Shown here: in pieces, positions 26,897 through 36,005 of the stretch | Layout: each line of letters opens with the position of its first letter | How positions within the stretch are numbered: the stretch's first letter is position 1 | From: Alphaproteobacteria bacterium | GTDB taxonomy: Bacteria > Pseudomonadota > Alphaproteobacteria > ATCC43930 > CGMCC-115725 | Reading direction: 5' to 3' | DNA length: 64,000 nt | Assembly: GCA_030041335.1 (NCBI GenBank) | Contig: JASHOB010000158.1 | Coordinates: forward strand, 50,010-114,009 | Notes under the pieces: model-generated | Database searches by the model: none | What the model saw: only the letters and a program-made list of their open reading frames with translations | What the model was told of the DNA's origin: nothing | Position numbers and translations under genes: made by a program

Positions 26897-27911
26897 AGAG
26901 GCGTCCCACAAACTCATCGAACAGGCCGGCGATGCCGGTTGGTCCGCCCAGGATCGCGCTCATCAGACCGACGCCGAACACGAACAGGCTGAGCGTCGCA
27001 GACACGCCGACAACGTCAAGCAGTGTTGGCACAGCGCGCACCAGAATCCCGCCAATCAGGGTGCCGACCCAGTTCGAGGTGCCGCCCAGGATCGATGCCG
27101 CGAACAGCGTGATCGATTCGGAGGCGGTGAATCCGGTGGCATCGAGCTGGCCGTAAAGCGCCGCCAGCAGCGCACCGGATATTCCTGCCAAAAAACCGGC
27201 GAGAGCAAAAGCCCAAGCCTGGTACACCATGATTCTGACGCCGCTCGCTGCGGCGAGCATCGGATCCTTGCGGATCAACGCCCAGGCACGGCCGGGCTTG
27301 GAACGACGATGGATCTCCACAATCGCCAGCCCGACCAAGCATATCGCCGCGACATAGAGGAAATAGCGCGTATCAGTGACGGCGATGGCCGGCCGCTGCA
27401 GCAGGAGGCGCGGACGTCCTTCCATTCCCTCGGTGCCCCAAAAGCCCGTGCCGCCGCCGGGAAAGTTCCATGCCCCGATCAGCGCCTGGAACGCGCCTGC
27501 CAGCATCAGCGTCACAACCGCGAGATAGATGCCGCGAAACCGCAGGGCCGGCAGGCCCCAGATCACGCCGATAATCGCGGCCACGGCCGCGCCGGAGGTC
27601 ATGGTGAGCGCGAACGGCAAGTGGAAGCCGTGGTAGAGCCTCAGCGTCACCCAGCCGCCGATGCCGACCAGCGCGAACTGGCACAACGACACCAGGCCGA
27701 GCTGCCCGAACAAGAGGTTGGTGCCCATCAGTGCCAGCATCGTTGCGTAGGCAGCCGTGAGATTGATCAGCCAGAACCCGCGCGCGAAGATTGCGATTAG
27801 GGCGGCGAGGACCGAGAACAGGAGGGCCATCGCGAGCAGCTGGCGGAGGCGCGCTCCCGGTCTGGAATCAATTCCCGCCGATGCCAATACGACGGTGCGG
27901 ACTAGGTTCAT
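26883..27911 (-). CDS. Branched-chain amino acid-type ABC permease LivM, incomplete-operon system
   Basis: 342 aa from ATG 27911, which overlaps the LivH stop in ATGA. A longer frame from 28037 would place 42 Arg/Gly-rich residues inside LivH and is rejected. About eight hydrophobic helices are visible, with YATMLALMGTNLLFGQLGLV and the EAA-like ALIRKDPMLAAASGVRI loop. It forms a permease with LivH. No livG or livF is next to this system, so ATPases must come from elsewhere. Confidence 0.9.
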   Translation of the reverse strand: MNLVRTVVLASAGIDSRPGARLRQLLAMALLFSVLAALIAIFARGFWLINLTAAYATMLALMGTNLLFGQLGLVSLCQFALVGIGGWVTLRLYHGFHLPFALTMTSGAAVAAIIGVIWGLPALRFRGIYLAVVTLMLAGAFQALIGAWNFPGGGTGFWGTEGMEGRPRLLLQRPAIAVTDTRYFLYVAAICLVGLAIVEIHRRSKPGRAWALIRKDPMLAAASGVRIMVYQAWAFALAGFLAGISGALLAALYGQLDATGFTASESITLFAASILGGTSNWVGTLIGGILVRAVPTLLDVVGVSATLSLFVFGVGLMSAILGGPTGIAGLFDEFVGRLSTRR

Positions 27912-28771
27912 TCGCGAGCCATGGTTGGCGCTCGCATGATTGCCGCCATCGCCAGAATCGCGATCACGTAGGGCGCGGCACTTCTGACCTCGGCCAGGTC
28001 CGGCACGCCAATCAGCAGCGCCTCGGCCATGCCGCACAGCATGCCGCCGACGAAGGCACCGATCATCGACCGCAGCGCGCCGATGATGGCGGCTGCCATC
28101 GCGGGGATGACGAGAAACGTCAACGTCAGAGGATTCAGCACCACAAGATCCCCGAGCAGCAGCCCTGCCACGCCGGCGAACATCCCTGAGATCAGCCAGG
28201 CAATGGCATCGGTGGCGCGAATTCGCACGCCGATCGTCTGGCTCACCACGCGATTGCTGGCGAGCGCGCGCATCGCCAAACCGGTCCGGGTCTGGGTGAG
28301 CAGGACGCCAACCCCGATCACGGCAAGAACCGCGACCAACAACGCCGCGATCCGAGTGTAGGAAAGCCGCAAGCCGAGCCAGATGACGAACATGTTGTCG
28401 GTCGGCAGCGTCAAGCGGCGCGGTAGCCCCGGTCCCCAGATCGTCGTCAATGCGCCGAGGATTGCGAGGGCGAAGCCAAGGGTACAGATCGCTCGCACGG
28501 TTCGGTCACGGTCGACCAGGCGTGCCGACACATAGCGACCGTATAGAAAGGAGGCGAGCGCCGACACGATGATGCCGGCGATCCAGGACGGTGCCGTCGG
28601 CGCGTCCAACTGAATAAGCGTCCAGGTGCAATGTGCGGCAAGAGCGCCTAACGCGCCGAAGGCAAAATTCAGCGTTCCAGCCGCGCGATAGAGCAACACC
28701 AGCCCGACTCCGGACAGGGCATAAACGGCCCCCAATCCGATGCCGGTGGCGACGAAAGGCAGCAGATTCAC
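27908..28771 (-). CDS. Branched-chain amino acid-type ABC permease LivH, incomplete-operon system
   Basis: 287 aa from GTG 28771, chosen because GGGGAAAG (28779-28786) lies seven bases upstream; an ATG 12 codons further up gives a polar leader that LivH proteins lack. It opens VNLLPFVATGIGLGAVYALSGVGL and holds about eight helices. The loop LASNRVVSQTIGVRI contacts the ATPase. It sits between LivK and LivM in the minus-strand operon. Confidence 0.88.
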   Translation of the reverse strand: MNLLPFVATGIGLGAVYALSGVGLVLLYRAAGTLNFAFGALGALAAHCTWTLIQLDAPTAPSWIAGIIVSALASFLYGRYVSARLVDRDRTVRAICTLGFALAILGALTTIWGPGLPRRLTLPTDNMFVIWLGLRLSYTRIAALLVAVLAVIGVGVLLTQTRTGLAMRALASNRVVSQTIGVRIRATDAIAWLISGMFAGVAGLLLGDLVVLNPLTLTFLVIPAMAAAIIGALRSMIGAFVGGMLCGMAEALLIGVPDLAEVRSAAPYVIAILAMAAIMRAPTMARE

Positions 28772-28778
28772 GTTATCA

Positions 28779-28786
28779 CTTTCCCC
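28779..28786 (-). promoter_or_regulatory. Ribosome binding site deciding the livH GTG start
   Basis: On the minus strand GGGGAAAG lies seven bases before GTG 28771. This supports the GTG over the upstream ATG at 28807. Confidence 0.5.
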
Positions 28787-28860
28787 GTTACGGATCCGCT
28801 GAAGCAAGGGCGGGCTCGGTCCGGGACCGGCCCGCTTCCTATTCTCGATGAACCAGCCGG

Positions 28861-30075
28861 TTATTTCATGACCATCGAGTCATCGAGAGTGACGCATCCC
28901 GGCAGAACCTGCCAGTTGCCGGCATGGATGATGGCTATCCAACCGGAACGGTTACCGAGACGCGAAGTCGCGTCCTTGGGTCCGAACGACCATGAGGTGC
29001 AGAAGATGTCGCTCTTGAAATCCTGGACGTTCTGCAAGGCTGCGGTGACCGTTGCGCGATCAATCTTGTCGGCGGGAATCGACATCAGCGCCTGCACGGC
29101 AATCCGTGCCGCGAGATAGCCGCCCTCGGCGAGGCTGTCGGGAGTGGCGTTGTAGGCCTTCATCACCGCCAGAAAGTTGTTCATGTCGGGACCGCCCGAA
29201 TTGGTCGGGCCCCACTCGAGATCGACCCAGAATTTGTCGTTCCAGTAAGGACCTGCCGCTTTCGGCAAGTCGGGAAAATAAACCGGCGACGGCGCCAGGA
29301 TTTTGAGCTTGTCGCCGACATCGGCGTGTTCCGCAGCGGCGAGGAATGGCACGATGGTCGGCGGTGACCCGAGAAAAATGGTGGAATCGGCGCCGGTCTG
29401 AACGATGCGCTGGATCAGTGAATCATAATCGGCCGACTGCTGGTCGAACGTGAAATGCGAATAGTCGACGCCCTTCGATTTGACGTAGCCTTCGACGCCG
29501 GCGCACACCCAGTCGGCCCCCGGAACGGTCGGTTGCGGGCAGGCCATGTGCTTCACATGTAACGTTTCGACCGCGTATTTGACCGCGCCGAGCAACCCGT
29601 AGCGTGGTCCCGCATTGGTGGTGGCAATGTTGCGGGCGTTGAAGCATTGCGGCGCGACCCCGCCAGCCATCAAGCTGATAATTCCCGCCTGTTGGTAATA
29701 CTGGCTTGTGGCGATGCAATCGACCAGGCTCGAGCTGCCGATTAGTGCGACGGCTTTCTTGTCCTCGACCATCTTCTTGGCGATCTCGGCTGCCTTGTCG
29801 GGTCTGGTTTGGTCGTCATCAAAACTGTAGTCGATCGGGCGGCCGTGAATCCCGCCGTTGGCGTTGATGCAATCGAAATAGGCCTTGGCTCCCTTGGCGC
29901 CGCTGGAGATGTCGGCGGCACCGGAAGCGGTAACGATTGCGCCAATCGGTATCGGCACCCCGGTCGCCGCCTGGCCGGTATTCATGCCGCAATCGGGCGC
30001 GGCAAACGCCGATGCGCCGAAAAGCCCGATTGCCGCGAGCACGCTCGCCGCGAGCGCGAATCTGACGAAGGTCAT
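28861..30075 (-). CDS. ABC transporter substrate-binding protein LivK-like
   Basis: 404 aa. The first 26 residues (MTFVRFALAASVLAAIGLFG then ASAFA) are a signal peptide. The mature part is a type I periplasmic fold with PIPIGAIVTASGAADISS near the N-terminus and IALIGSSSLVDCIATSQYY in the ligand cleft. Cysteines in DCGMNTG and near the C-terminus (LPGCVTLDD) could pair. GGGGAGGACC precedes the ATG. It lies 125 bases downstream of the LysR gene and 89 bases before LivH. LivK-like proteins carry amino acids or, often, aromatic acids and amides; the cluster context favours an aromatic-type ligand, which is inference. Confidence 0.9.
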   Translation of the reverse strand: MTFVRFALAASVLAAIGLFGASAFAAPDCGMNTGQAATGVPIPIGAIVTASGAADISSGAKGAKAYFDCINANGGIHGRPIDYSFDDDQTRPDKAAEIAKKMVEDKKAVALIGSSSLVDCIATSQYYQQAGIISLMAGGVAPQCFNARNIATTNAGPRYGLLGAVKYAVETLHVKHMACPQPTVPGADWVCAGVEGYVKSKGVDYSHFTFDQQSADYDSLIQRIVQTGADSTIFLGSPPTIVPFLAAAEHADVGDKLKILAPSPVYFPDLPKAAGPYWNDKFWVDLEWGPTNSGGPDMNNFLAVMKAYNATPDSLAEGGYLAARIAVQALMSIPADKIDRATVTAALQNVQDFKSDIFCTSWSFGPKDATSRLGNRSGWIAIIHAGNWQVLPGCVTLDDSMVMK

Positions 30076-30200
30076 TTGGTCCTCCCCACGGCTTCTCGTG
30101 AGCCGAATTTCAATTGGGCCGAAATGTGCCGCAGGCCCTGATATTCGCGAAATCGTTTGTCGTGATAAAGACTATCGCTGGCGGCGATTGGGCCGGTTTC

Positions 30201-31109
30201 TTAGATGGCGGCCGCGGCGTCCCGCAAAAGTCCCCGAAACCACCAAATCGCGGGGTCGCGGTCGGCGGCGCGATGCCATTGCACGCATTCGAAGAAGGGC
30301 GGGCCCTGGAAGGGCAGCGGGCAAATGCGGATCGGCAGCCGCTTCGCCCAAACTTTTGCCAGCCGCCTGTGGCAAGTCGCGATGCGGTTGGTGCCGATGA
30401 CGAATTCCGGCAGCACGCCGAAATTCAGCAGCGATGCGGCAATGTTCCGTGTCTGGCCGTGGGTCTTGAGAAACCAGATGTCGAACACATTCGGGCGTGG
30501 CTCGGTGCCGAACTCGGAAATGACATGCGGCAGCTCGCGATATTGCCTCCAACTGATCGATTTTCCGATCTCGCTGTTGCCGGTCCAGGAGACGCACACA
30601 TACTCGTCCTCGAACAAAATTTCCGAGGGATGGTCCGGCAGCAGCTGCTGGTGGGCGGTGACGAGAAAGTCAATCGTGCCCTTTTCCATCATGTTGACCA
30701 CCTCGGTCTCGATTTGACGGACCCCGATGGTGATGCCCGCGCCGCACCGCGACGCCGCGCGCGACACTTCGGCCAGCAGGATCGTCGAGGCATAGTCGGA
30801 CGAGCCGATGGTGAAATGCCGGTGCGCCACGGCAGGATCAAACCGGGGACGGGATGCCGCAATCGACTGCATGCGCTGCAGCACGTCGGCGAGCGGCTCG
30901 GTCAAGCCTTGCGCCAGCGACGTCAGTCGCATCTTGCCGCCGATCTGCACCAAGAGCTCGTCTTCGAAATGCTCGCGCAAGCGTGCAAGCGCTCCGCTCA
31001 TGCCGGACTGACTGATGTTGAGCCGGTCGGCGGCGCGGCTAACGCTCGCCTCGCTCAGGAGTGCATCGAGCGCCACCAGCAGATTGAGATCGAGCCCGTT
31101 GAACCTCAT
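30201..31109 (-). CDS. LysR-type transcriptional regulator
   Basis: 302 aa. The N-terminal winged helix-turn-helix shows LLVALDALLSEASVSRAADRLNISQSGMSGALARLREHF (about 10-48). The effector domain contains FTIGSSDYASTILLAEVSRA and resembles NodD/NagR-type regulators. It is divergent from the extradiol dioxygenase gene and precedes LivK on the same strand, so it is well placed to control both the importer and the 31-46 kb cluster. LysR proteins bind small acids and act at sites in the divergent region; a candidate inverted repeat is 23 bases upstream of its start. Confidence 0.88.
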   Translation of the reverse strand: MRFNGLDLNLLVALDALLSEASVSRAADRLNISQSGMSGALARLREHFEDELLVQIGGKMRLTSLAQGLTEPLADVLQRMQSIAASRPRFDPAVAHRHFTIGSSDYASTILLAEVSRAASRCGAGITIGVRQIETEVVNMMEKGTIDFLVTAHQQLLPDHPSEILFEDEYVCVSWTGNSEIGKSISWRQYRELPHVISEFGTEPRPNVFDIWFLKTHGQTRNIAASLLNFGVLPEFVIGTNRIATCHRRLAKVWAKRLPIRICPLPFQGPPFFECVQWHRAADRDPAIWWFRGLLRDAAAAI

Positions 31110-31131
31110 CAGGTATCGCCGCCATGGATAC

Positions 31132-31145
31132 TGTTTATCCGAACA
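31132..31145. promoter_or_regulatory. Candidate LysR operator
   Basis: TGTT-N6-AACA, a perfect inverted repeat, 23 bases upstream of the LysR start and about 195 bases upstream of the dioxygenase start. It is the right symmetry and location for a LysR recognition site, though the common T-N11-A spacing is only approximated. Confidence 0.35.
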
Positions 31146-31339
31146 AACGATTTTACCTATACCATGGGCCGCCGCTAACTAGCGAACATCAGGGAGCTTC
31201 GGGTGCCTGGTGTTCTCGAAGCAGGGTTCGCTCTTGTCACGTTTTCACGAGACGGCGGATTGCGGTCCCGGCGCGGGTGGCGATGCAGGCGGTACCGGCT
31301 CCATCCGCAATCGCTGCGTCGCCGAAACGGAGTAACGAC

Positions 31340-32320
31340 ATGGCCATCGTCGGAGTCGAAACCGCACTTTACGGCGTCGATGATCTCGATCATTCGACAA
31401 AATTTTTCGAAGATTTTGGCCTGCAGCTCGCGGCCCGCGACGCGAGCGGCAGTGTCTTCACCCTGGCAAATGGCTCCAAGGTCGTGCTGCGCAAGAGCGA
31501 TGATCCCGCGTTGCCGAAGCGCTGGTATGAAGGGCCTGGTATCCGCGAGACGATTTGGGGCGTCGATAGCGTCGAGGCACTGGAGCGATTGGTGCGCGGC
31601 CTATCGGACCGGGAAGTCGTGCGCGATTCTGATGGCAGCGCTCATTTTGTTGCCGATGACGGCATGCCGCAGGGCTTGCGTTTGTTCCAGCCGAAGCCGC
31701 TCGAGGTTGTACTCGATCCGCTCAATGCGCCGGGCCACGTCGGTCGGCTCAACCAGCCACGCCGTTGGCGCCGGCGCGCCGAGCCGCGGCAGATCGACCA
31801 TGTCGTCTTCACCGTGAGGGATTTCGAGAAATCGTTCGCGTTCTTTCGCGACAAGCTGCATTTCCGCCTATCGGACTATCAGCGCGGGTTCGGCATTTTT
31901 GCGCGCGCCGACGGGTCCCATGAACATCACAACATTTATTTCCTGAACTGCGAGCGCATTCCCGGCGGCAAGCCCGGCTTCGCCCATATCGCGCTGGGCG
32001 TTCAGGATATCGACGAGCTGATGGTGGGCGCGAACCATATGCAGGCGCAAGGCTGGAATCTCGATGGCCGCGGCGGGCTGCACGGGTTAGGCCGTCATCG
32101 CATCTCTTCGGCGCTGTTTTACTATATGCCGTGCCCGGCCGGTGGTGACGCCGAATACCACGCCGACTCGGACTATGCCGACGATCACTGGATTCCCCGC
32201 GACTGGGAGCCGATGTTCGGGACGGCGATCTGGATGACGGATCCGCCCCATTTCATGCCCAAGCAACCTTCCTGGGATGTGAAGATCTTTACCCGCGACG
32301 TCAATTCAATCGGAAAGTAG
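31340..32320 (+). CDS. Type I extradiol dioxygenase (VOC family)
   Basis: 326 aa from ATG 31340, with GGAG upstream. Two VOC modules are present: an N-terminal non-catalytic one (VGVETALYGVDDLDHSTKFF) and a C-terminal catalytic one. The metal triad can be placed as His in IDHVVFTVRD, His in HEHHNIYFL and Glu in DAEYHADSDY. The length and domain order fit 2,3-dihydroxybiphenyl or catechol 2,3-dioxygenases, which cleave a catechol next to its hydroxyls. It leads the plus-strand cluster and the next gene starts four bases after its stop. Confidence 0.88.
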   Translation: MAIVGVETALYGVDDLDHSTKFFEDFGLQLAARDASGSVFTLANGSKVVLRKSDDPALPKRWYEGPGIRETIWGVDSVEALERLVRGLSDREVVRDSDGSAHFVADDGMPQGLRLFQPKPLEVVLDPLNAPGHVGRLNQPRRWRRRAEPRQIDHVVFTVRDFEKSFAFFRDKLHFRLSDYQRGFGIFARADGSHEHHNIYFLNCERIPGGKPGFAHIALGVQDIDELMVGANHMQAQGWNLDGRGGLHGLGRHRISSALFYYMPCPAGGDAEYHADSDYADDHWIPRDWEPMFGTAIWMTDPPHFMPKQPSWDVKIFTRDVNSIGK

Positions 32321-32324
32321 CGCG

Positions 32325-33440
32325 GTGGCGGCGGTGAGGAACACCCTGGTGGTCGGTGGCGGCATCGCCGGCATGTCGCTTGCGGTCAGCCTCCGTAAGA
32401 TTGGTGTCGCGGTCGACCTGGTCGAGATCGATCCCGAGTGGAAGGTCTATGGTGCCGGCATCACCCTGACCGCGCCGTCGTTGCGCGCTTTTGAGGAGCT
32501 TGGCGTCGCCGAACGTATCGCGGCCGAAGGCAACGTCACCCATAGCCTCAAGGTTTGCGACGCGAACGGGCTCGCGCTTTCGGTGATGCCGATGCGGGGC
32601 CTCACCGGGCCTGGCAGTCCGGGCAATGGCGGCATCCTGCGGCCGGTGCTGCACTCTATCCTCTCGGACGCCGTGAGGGCCGAAGGCGCCAACGTGCGGC
32701 TCGGCGTCACCGTGGAAACGGTGGCAACCGACGGCAACGTGACGTTGACCGACGGCAGCCACGGCACGTACGACTTTGTCATCGGTGCCGACGGATTGCA
32801 TTCGCAGGTGCGTACCCTGGTTTTCCCCGATGCGCCCGAACCAAGGATGACGGGACAAGGCTGCTGGCGCGTGGTAGTGCCTCGCCCGCGCGAAGTCGAC
32901 AGCGGTCAGATGTTCCTCGGCAAGGATTTAAAGGCCGGCATCACGCCGGTGTCACGTGACGAGATGTACCTTTTCTACCTTCAGCATGTGCCCGACAATC
33001 CGCGCATGCCGGACGACCGGCTGCACGACATCCTTGCGGGACAACTGGCGCCGTTCGGCGGCTTGGTCGGCGACATCCGCCGCAGCCTGGGCCCAAACTC
33101 CAACATCAATTACCGGCCGCTCGAAGCGATTTTGATGCCACTTCCCTGGTACCGCGGTCGCGTGCTGTTGATCGGCGATGCGGCGCACGGCACGACCCCG
33201 CACCTCGCTTCGGGCGCGGGGCTTGCTGTGGAGGATGGACTGGTTTTGACCGAGTTGCTCGGCACCGGTATGCCGCTCGATCACGTCCTCGATCGTTTCA
33301 TGACGCGGCGCTATTCGCGCGCGGCACTTGTGGTGAACAATTCCCTGAAGATCGGCGAACTCGAGATGAATCACGGCTCGGCTGAGGAACAAACGAAATT
33401 AATGGCCGCGGCGATGGCTGCCATCGCCGCACCGATGTGA
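32325..33440 (+). CDS. FAD-dependent aromatic hydroxylase-like monooxygenase
   Basis: 371 aa. The start is GTG, four bases after the dioxygenase stop. FAD motif VVGGGIAGMSLAVSLRK (about 6-22), the DG motif FVIGADGLHSQVRT near 150 and the GD motif LLIGDAAHGTTPHLASGAGL near 282 are all present, the three group A signatures. Such enzymes hydroxylate or decarboxylate phenols using NAD(P)H and oxygen, making the catechol that an extradiol enzyme cleaves. The pairing with the upstream dioxygenase fits that order; the exact phenol is unknown. Confidence 0.9.
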   Translation: MAAVRNTLVVGGGIAGMSLAVSLRKIGVAVDLVEIDPEWKVYGAGITLTAPSLRAFEELGVAERIAAEGNVTHSLKVCDANGLALSVMPMRGLTGPGSPGNGGILRPVLHSILSDAVRAEGANVRLGVTVETVATDGNVTLTDGSHGTYDFVIGADGLHSQVRTLVFPDAPEPRMTGQGCWRVVVPRPREVDSGQMFLGKDLKAGITPVSRDEMYLFYLQHVPDNPRMPDDRLHDILAGQLAPFGGLVGDIRRSLGPNSNINYRPLEAILMPLPWYRGRVLLIGDAAHGTTPHLASGAGLAVEDGLVLTELLGTGMPLDHVLDRFMTRRYSRAALVVNNSLKIGELEMNHGSAEEQTKLMAAAMAAIAAPM

Positions 33441-33447
33441 GGGGTTC

Positions 33448-34422
33448 ATGGCGATCAAGCGCATCACCACCGAAGAAGCCTTCACCATTCCCGAGATCGT
33501 GGAACAAACGCGCAAGCTCGTCGGCGGCGTTCCGAGCATGGGGACGGGGGCGATCGTCGGGCCGTTGGTCGAACTCCTGTGCGATATTGGCCAAGGTCGC
33601 ATCGCGTCAATGGACAATGCCGGCATCGATCTACAACTCCTTTCGCTGACCGCGCCTGGGGTGCAGCTTTACGATGCCGCGACCGCGCTGTCGCTGGCGA
33701 AGCTCGCCAACGACCGTCTCAAGGCGGCGATCGATGCGTATCCGACACGCTTTGCCGGCCTCGCCGCGGTGGCACCGCAAGACCCCACCGGCTCGGCCAA
33801 GGAACTGGAGCGTGCCGTCACCAGGCTCGGCCTCAAGGGCGCCATCATTAATTCACACACCCACGGCGAGTATCTCGACAACCCAAAGTTCTGGCCGATA
33901 TTCGAGGCGGTCACCGCGCTTGACGTGCCGATCTATCTCCATCCGCGTGAGCCGTCGCCGGCGATGGCGGCGCCGTTGAACCTGACGGGCTTCACGGTCG
34001 GTTGGGGCTTTGCGGTCGAGGCGGGCACGCACGCGCTGAGGCTCATCGCCAACGGCGTGTTCGAGCGTTTCCCCAAGCTGCGCATGGTGCTCGGCCATCT
34101 CGGCGAGATGCTGCCCTTCATGCTCGACCGCATCGATAATCGCTATCGTTTCGAGACCGGCCTGTTCCCCGACAAGCGGATGAAGCGCAGGCCGAGCGAA
34201 TATTTTCGCGACCATTTTGCAGTGACGACCACGGGCATGAACTTCCCAGCGCCGCTCCGAGCGGCGATTGCCGTTCTCGGCGTCGACAATGTGCTGTTCG
34301 GCATCGATCATCCGTATGAGGATCAGGCGGAAGAAGTCGCCAAGTTCGAAGCGATGGGCTTTTCCGAGGCAGACAAGAAGAAGCTCTATCAGACCAATTC
34401 CGAGCGCGTGTTCAAGCTATGA
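33448..34422 (+). CDS. Amidohydrolase-2 family decarboxylase-like protein (gamma-resorcylate decarboxylase-like)
   Basis: 324 aa. The fold and order of motifs match gamma-resorcylate/2,6-dihydroxybenzoate decarboxylase: LTAPGVQLYD near the N-terminal third, YLHPREPSPA in the middle, LGHLGEMLPFMLDRID and FGIDHPYEDQ near the end with the active Asp. The N-terminal metal motif, EEHF in the characterised enzymes, reads EEAF here, so one histidine ligand is replaced by Ala. Known relatives lose CO2 from a phenolic acid. It lies eight bases after the hydroxylase and overlaps the next gene in ATGA. Confidence 0.82.
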   Translation: MAIKRITTEEAFTIPEIVEQTRKLVGGVPSMGTGAIVGPLVELLCDIGQGRIASMDNAGIDLQLLSLTAPGVQLYDAATALSLAKLANDRLKAAIDAYPTRFAGLAAVAPQDPTGSAKELERAVTRLGLKGAIINSHTHGEYLDNPKFWPIFEAVTALDVPIYLHPREPSPAMAAPLNLTGFTVGWGFAVEAGTHALRLIANGVFERFPKLRMVLGHLGEMLPFMLDRIDNRYRFETGLFPDKRMKRRPSEYFRDHFAVTTTGMNFPAPLRAAIAVLGVDNVLFGIDHPYEDQAEEVAKFEAMGFSEADKKKLYQTNSERVFKL

Positions 34423-36005
34423 ACGGACCCTACGACATTGTGGCCATGGGAGCCGGGCATAACGGCCTCGTCGCCGCGGCCTATCTCGCCAAGGCGGGCA
34501 AGAAGGTGCTGGTGCTGGAGCGCAAGGCCTGGCCGGGCGGCGGCGTCGCGACGCGCGAGCTTACCGTGCCGGGCTATTGGCACGACGAGCACTCGAGCGT
34601 GCACATCATGATCCAGGGCAACCCGATGCTGACGCAGGACGAACTCGGATTGTTGTCGAAGTTTGGCCTCAAATACATCTATTCCGACATTCCCTACGCC
34701 AGCATCTACGAAGACCAGACCTCGATCGTCAGTTACAAGGATCTCGACCGGACTTGCCAGTCGATTGCAAAAGTGTCGGCGAAGGACGCCGAGACGTACC
34801 GCAAGTTCGCCCTGCGCAGTTCGCAGATGCTGCCGCTGATCGTGGCCGGTCTTTATTCGCCGCCGGTGCCGATGGGTCCGTTCATGGCGATGCTCGATTC
34901 GAGCGACGAGGGCCGCGACCTGTTCGACGCGATGCAGCGCTCCTGCCTCGATATCGCCAACCTTCTGTTCGAGAGTGACAAGGTTAAAATCCATTTGTTG
35001 AAGCTGGTTTCGGAGAATCTGCAGATGCCGGACGAGCTTGGCACCGGCATGGGCATGTTCCTCATGCCGGGGATTATCCACACTTACGGCGTCTCGCAGC
35101 CGGTCGGCGGCAGCGGCAAGTTGACCGAAGCGCTGGTCAAATGCATCGAGCACTACGGCGGCGAAATCCGCTGCAATGCCGAAGTCCGCCAGGTATTGAC
35201 ATCGGGCGGCCGCGCCACCGGCGTGGAGACGGTCGATGGCGAAGGCTTCATGGCCAAGGACGGCGTCATCGGCGCGATCCATCCTTTGAAGCTCAAGGAA
35301 TTCGTCGATGGCGTGCCGGCGCCGGTGCTGGCGCGGGCCGAGCGCGTGACGCTCGGCACCTTCACGCTGTTCGTCAGCCATTATGCGCTGAAAAGGCGCG
35401 CGACATTCTATGCCGGTGAGGAGGTCGGCCGCGCCGTCATGTGCGAATACCTGCTCACCAGCAAGCTTTCGGAGATGCTTCAGGACTACGACGAGCTGCG
35501 GCGCGGACGCGTACCGAAGCGGCCGCTGATCGGCGGCGACGACACCAGCATCAACGATCCGAGCCGCGTGCCGCCCGGTGCTGGCCTGTTCCACGGCATA
35601 TGCTTCGCGCCCTATGAGCTTGCCGATGGCGGCCCGTCGCGCTGGGACGAGATCAAAGAGGCCACGGCCGACGAGCTGCTCGGCTACTACCGGCAATTCT
35701 GCGGCAATCTCACCGACGACAATATCGTCGCGCGCAAAATCTATTCGCCGCTCGATCTGGAACGGAGCTCGCCTAACTCCATGGTGCGCGGTGACGTCCA
35801 CGGCGCGGCGCCGTTCTTCTACCAGTCGGGCGGTCATCGTCCGACGCCGGAGCTCGGCCAATACAAGGTGCCGGGGGTCGAGCGGCTCTATCTCGTTGGG
35901 CCGTTCATGCATCCGGGCGGCGGGGTCTATGGCGCCGGCCGCGCGACCGCCATCAAAATGTGCGGCGATTTGAAAATCGACTTCGACAGGCTGACGAGGC
36001 GATGA
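34419..36005 (+). CDS. Phytoene desaturase-like NAD(P)/FAD oxidoreductase
   Basis: 528 aa. The N-terminus has YDIVAMGAGHNGLVAAAYLAKAG, the dinucleotide fold of CrtI-type proteins, and the WPGGGVATRE sequence that follows the FAD Glu. The C-terminal block YLVGPFMHPGGGVYGAGRAT is the family hallmark. CrtI-type proteins remove hydrogens from long hydrocarbon chains, but many distant members sit in catabolic clusters with unknown substrates. Starts in ATGA overlap with the amidohydrolase and its stop overlaps the VOC gene in ATGA. A role in oxidising a lipophilic or alicyclic substrate is inference. Confidence 0.85.
   Translation: MNGPYDIVAMGAGHNGLVAAAYLAKAGKKVLVLERKAWPGGGVATRELTVPGYWHDEHSSVHIMIQGNPMLTQDELGLLSKFGLKYIYSDIPYASIYEDQTSIVSYKDLDRTCQSIAKVSAKDAETYRKFALRSSQMLPLIVAGLYSPPVPMGPFMAMLDSSDEGRDLFDAMQRSCLDIANLLFESDKVKIHLLKLVSENLQMPDELGTGMGMFLMPGIIHTYGVSQPVGGSGKLTEALVKCIEHYGGEIRCNAEVRQVLTSGGRATGVETVDGEGFMAKDGVIGAIHPLKLKEFVDGVPAPVLARAERVTLGTFTLFVSHYALKRRATFYAGEEVGRAVMCEYLLTSKLSEMLQDYDELRRGRVPKRPLIGGDDTSINDPSRVPPGAGLFHGICFAPYELADGGPSRWDEIKEATADELLGYYRQFCGNLTDDNIVARKIYSPLDLERSSPNSMVRGDVHGAAPFFYQSGGHRPTPELGQYKVPGVERLYLVGPFMHPGGGVYGAGRATAIKMCGDLKIDFDRLTRR

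Noticed and set aside
34389..35912. A 507-residue minus-strand frame opposite the phytoene-desaturase-like gene
   Set aside because: Antisense to a clear FAD protein; composition rich in Arg, His, Asp without motifs.
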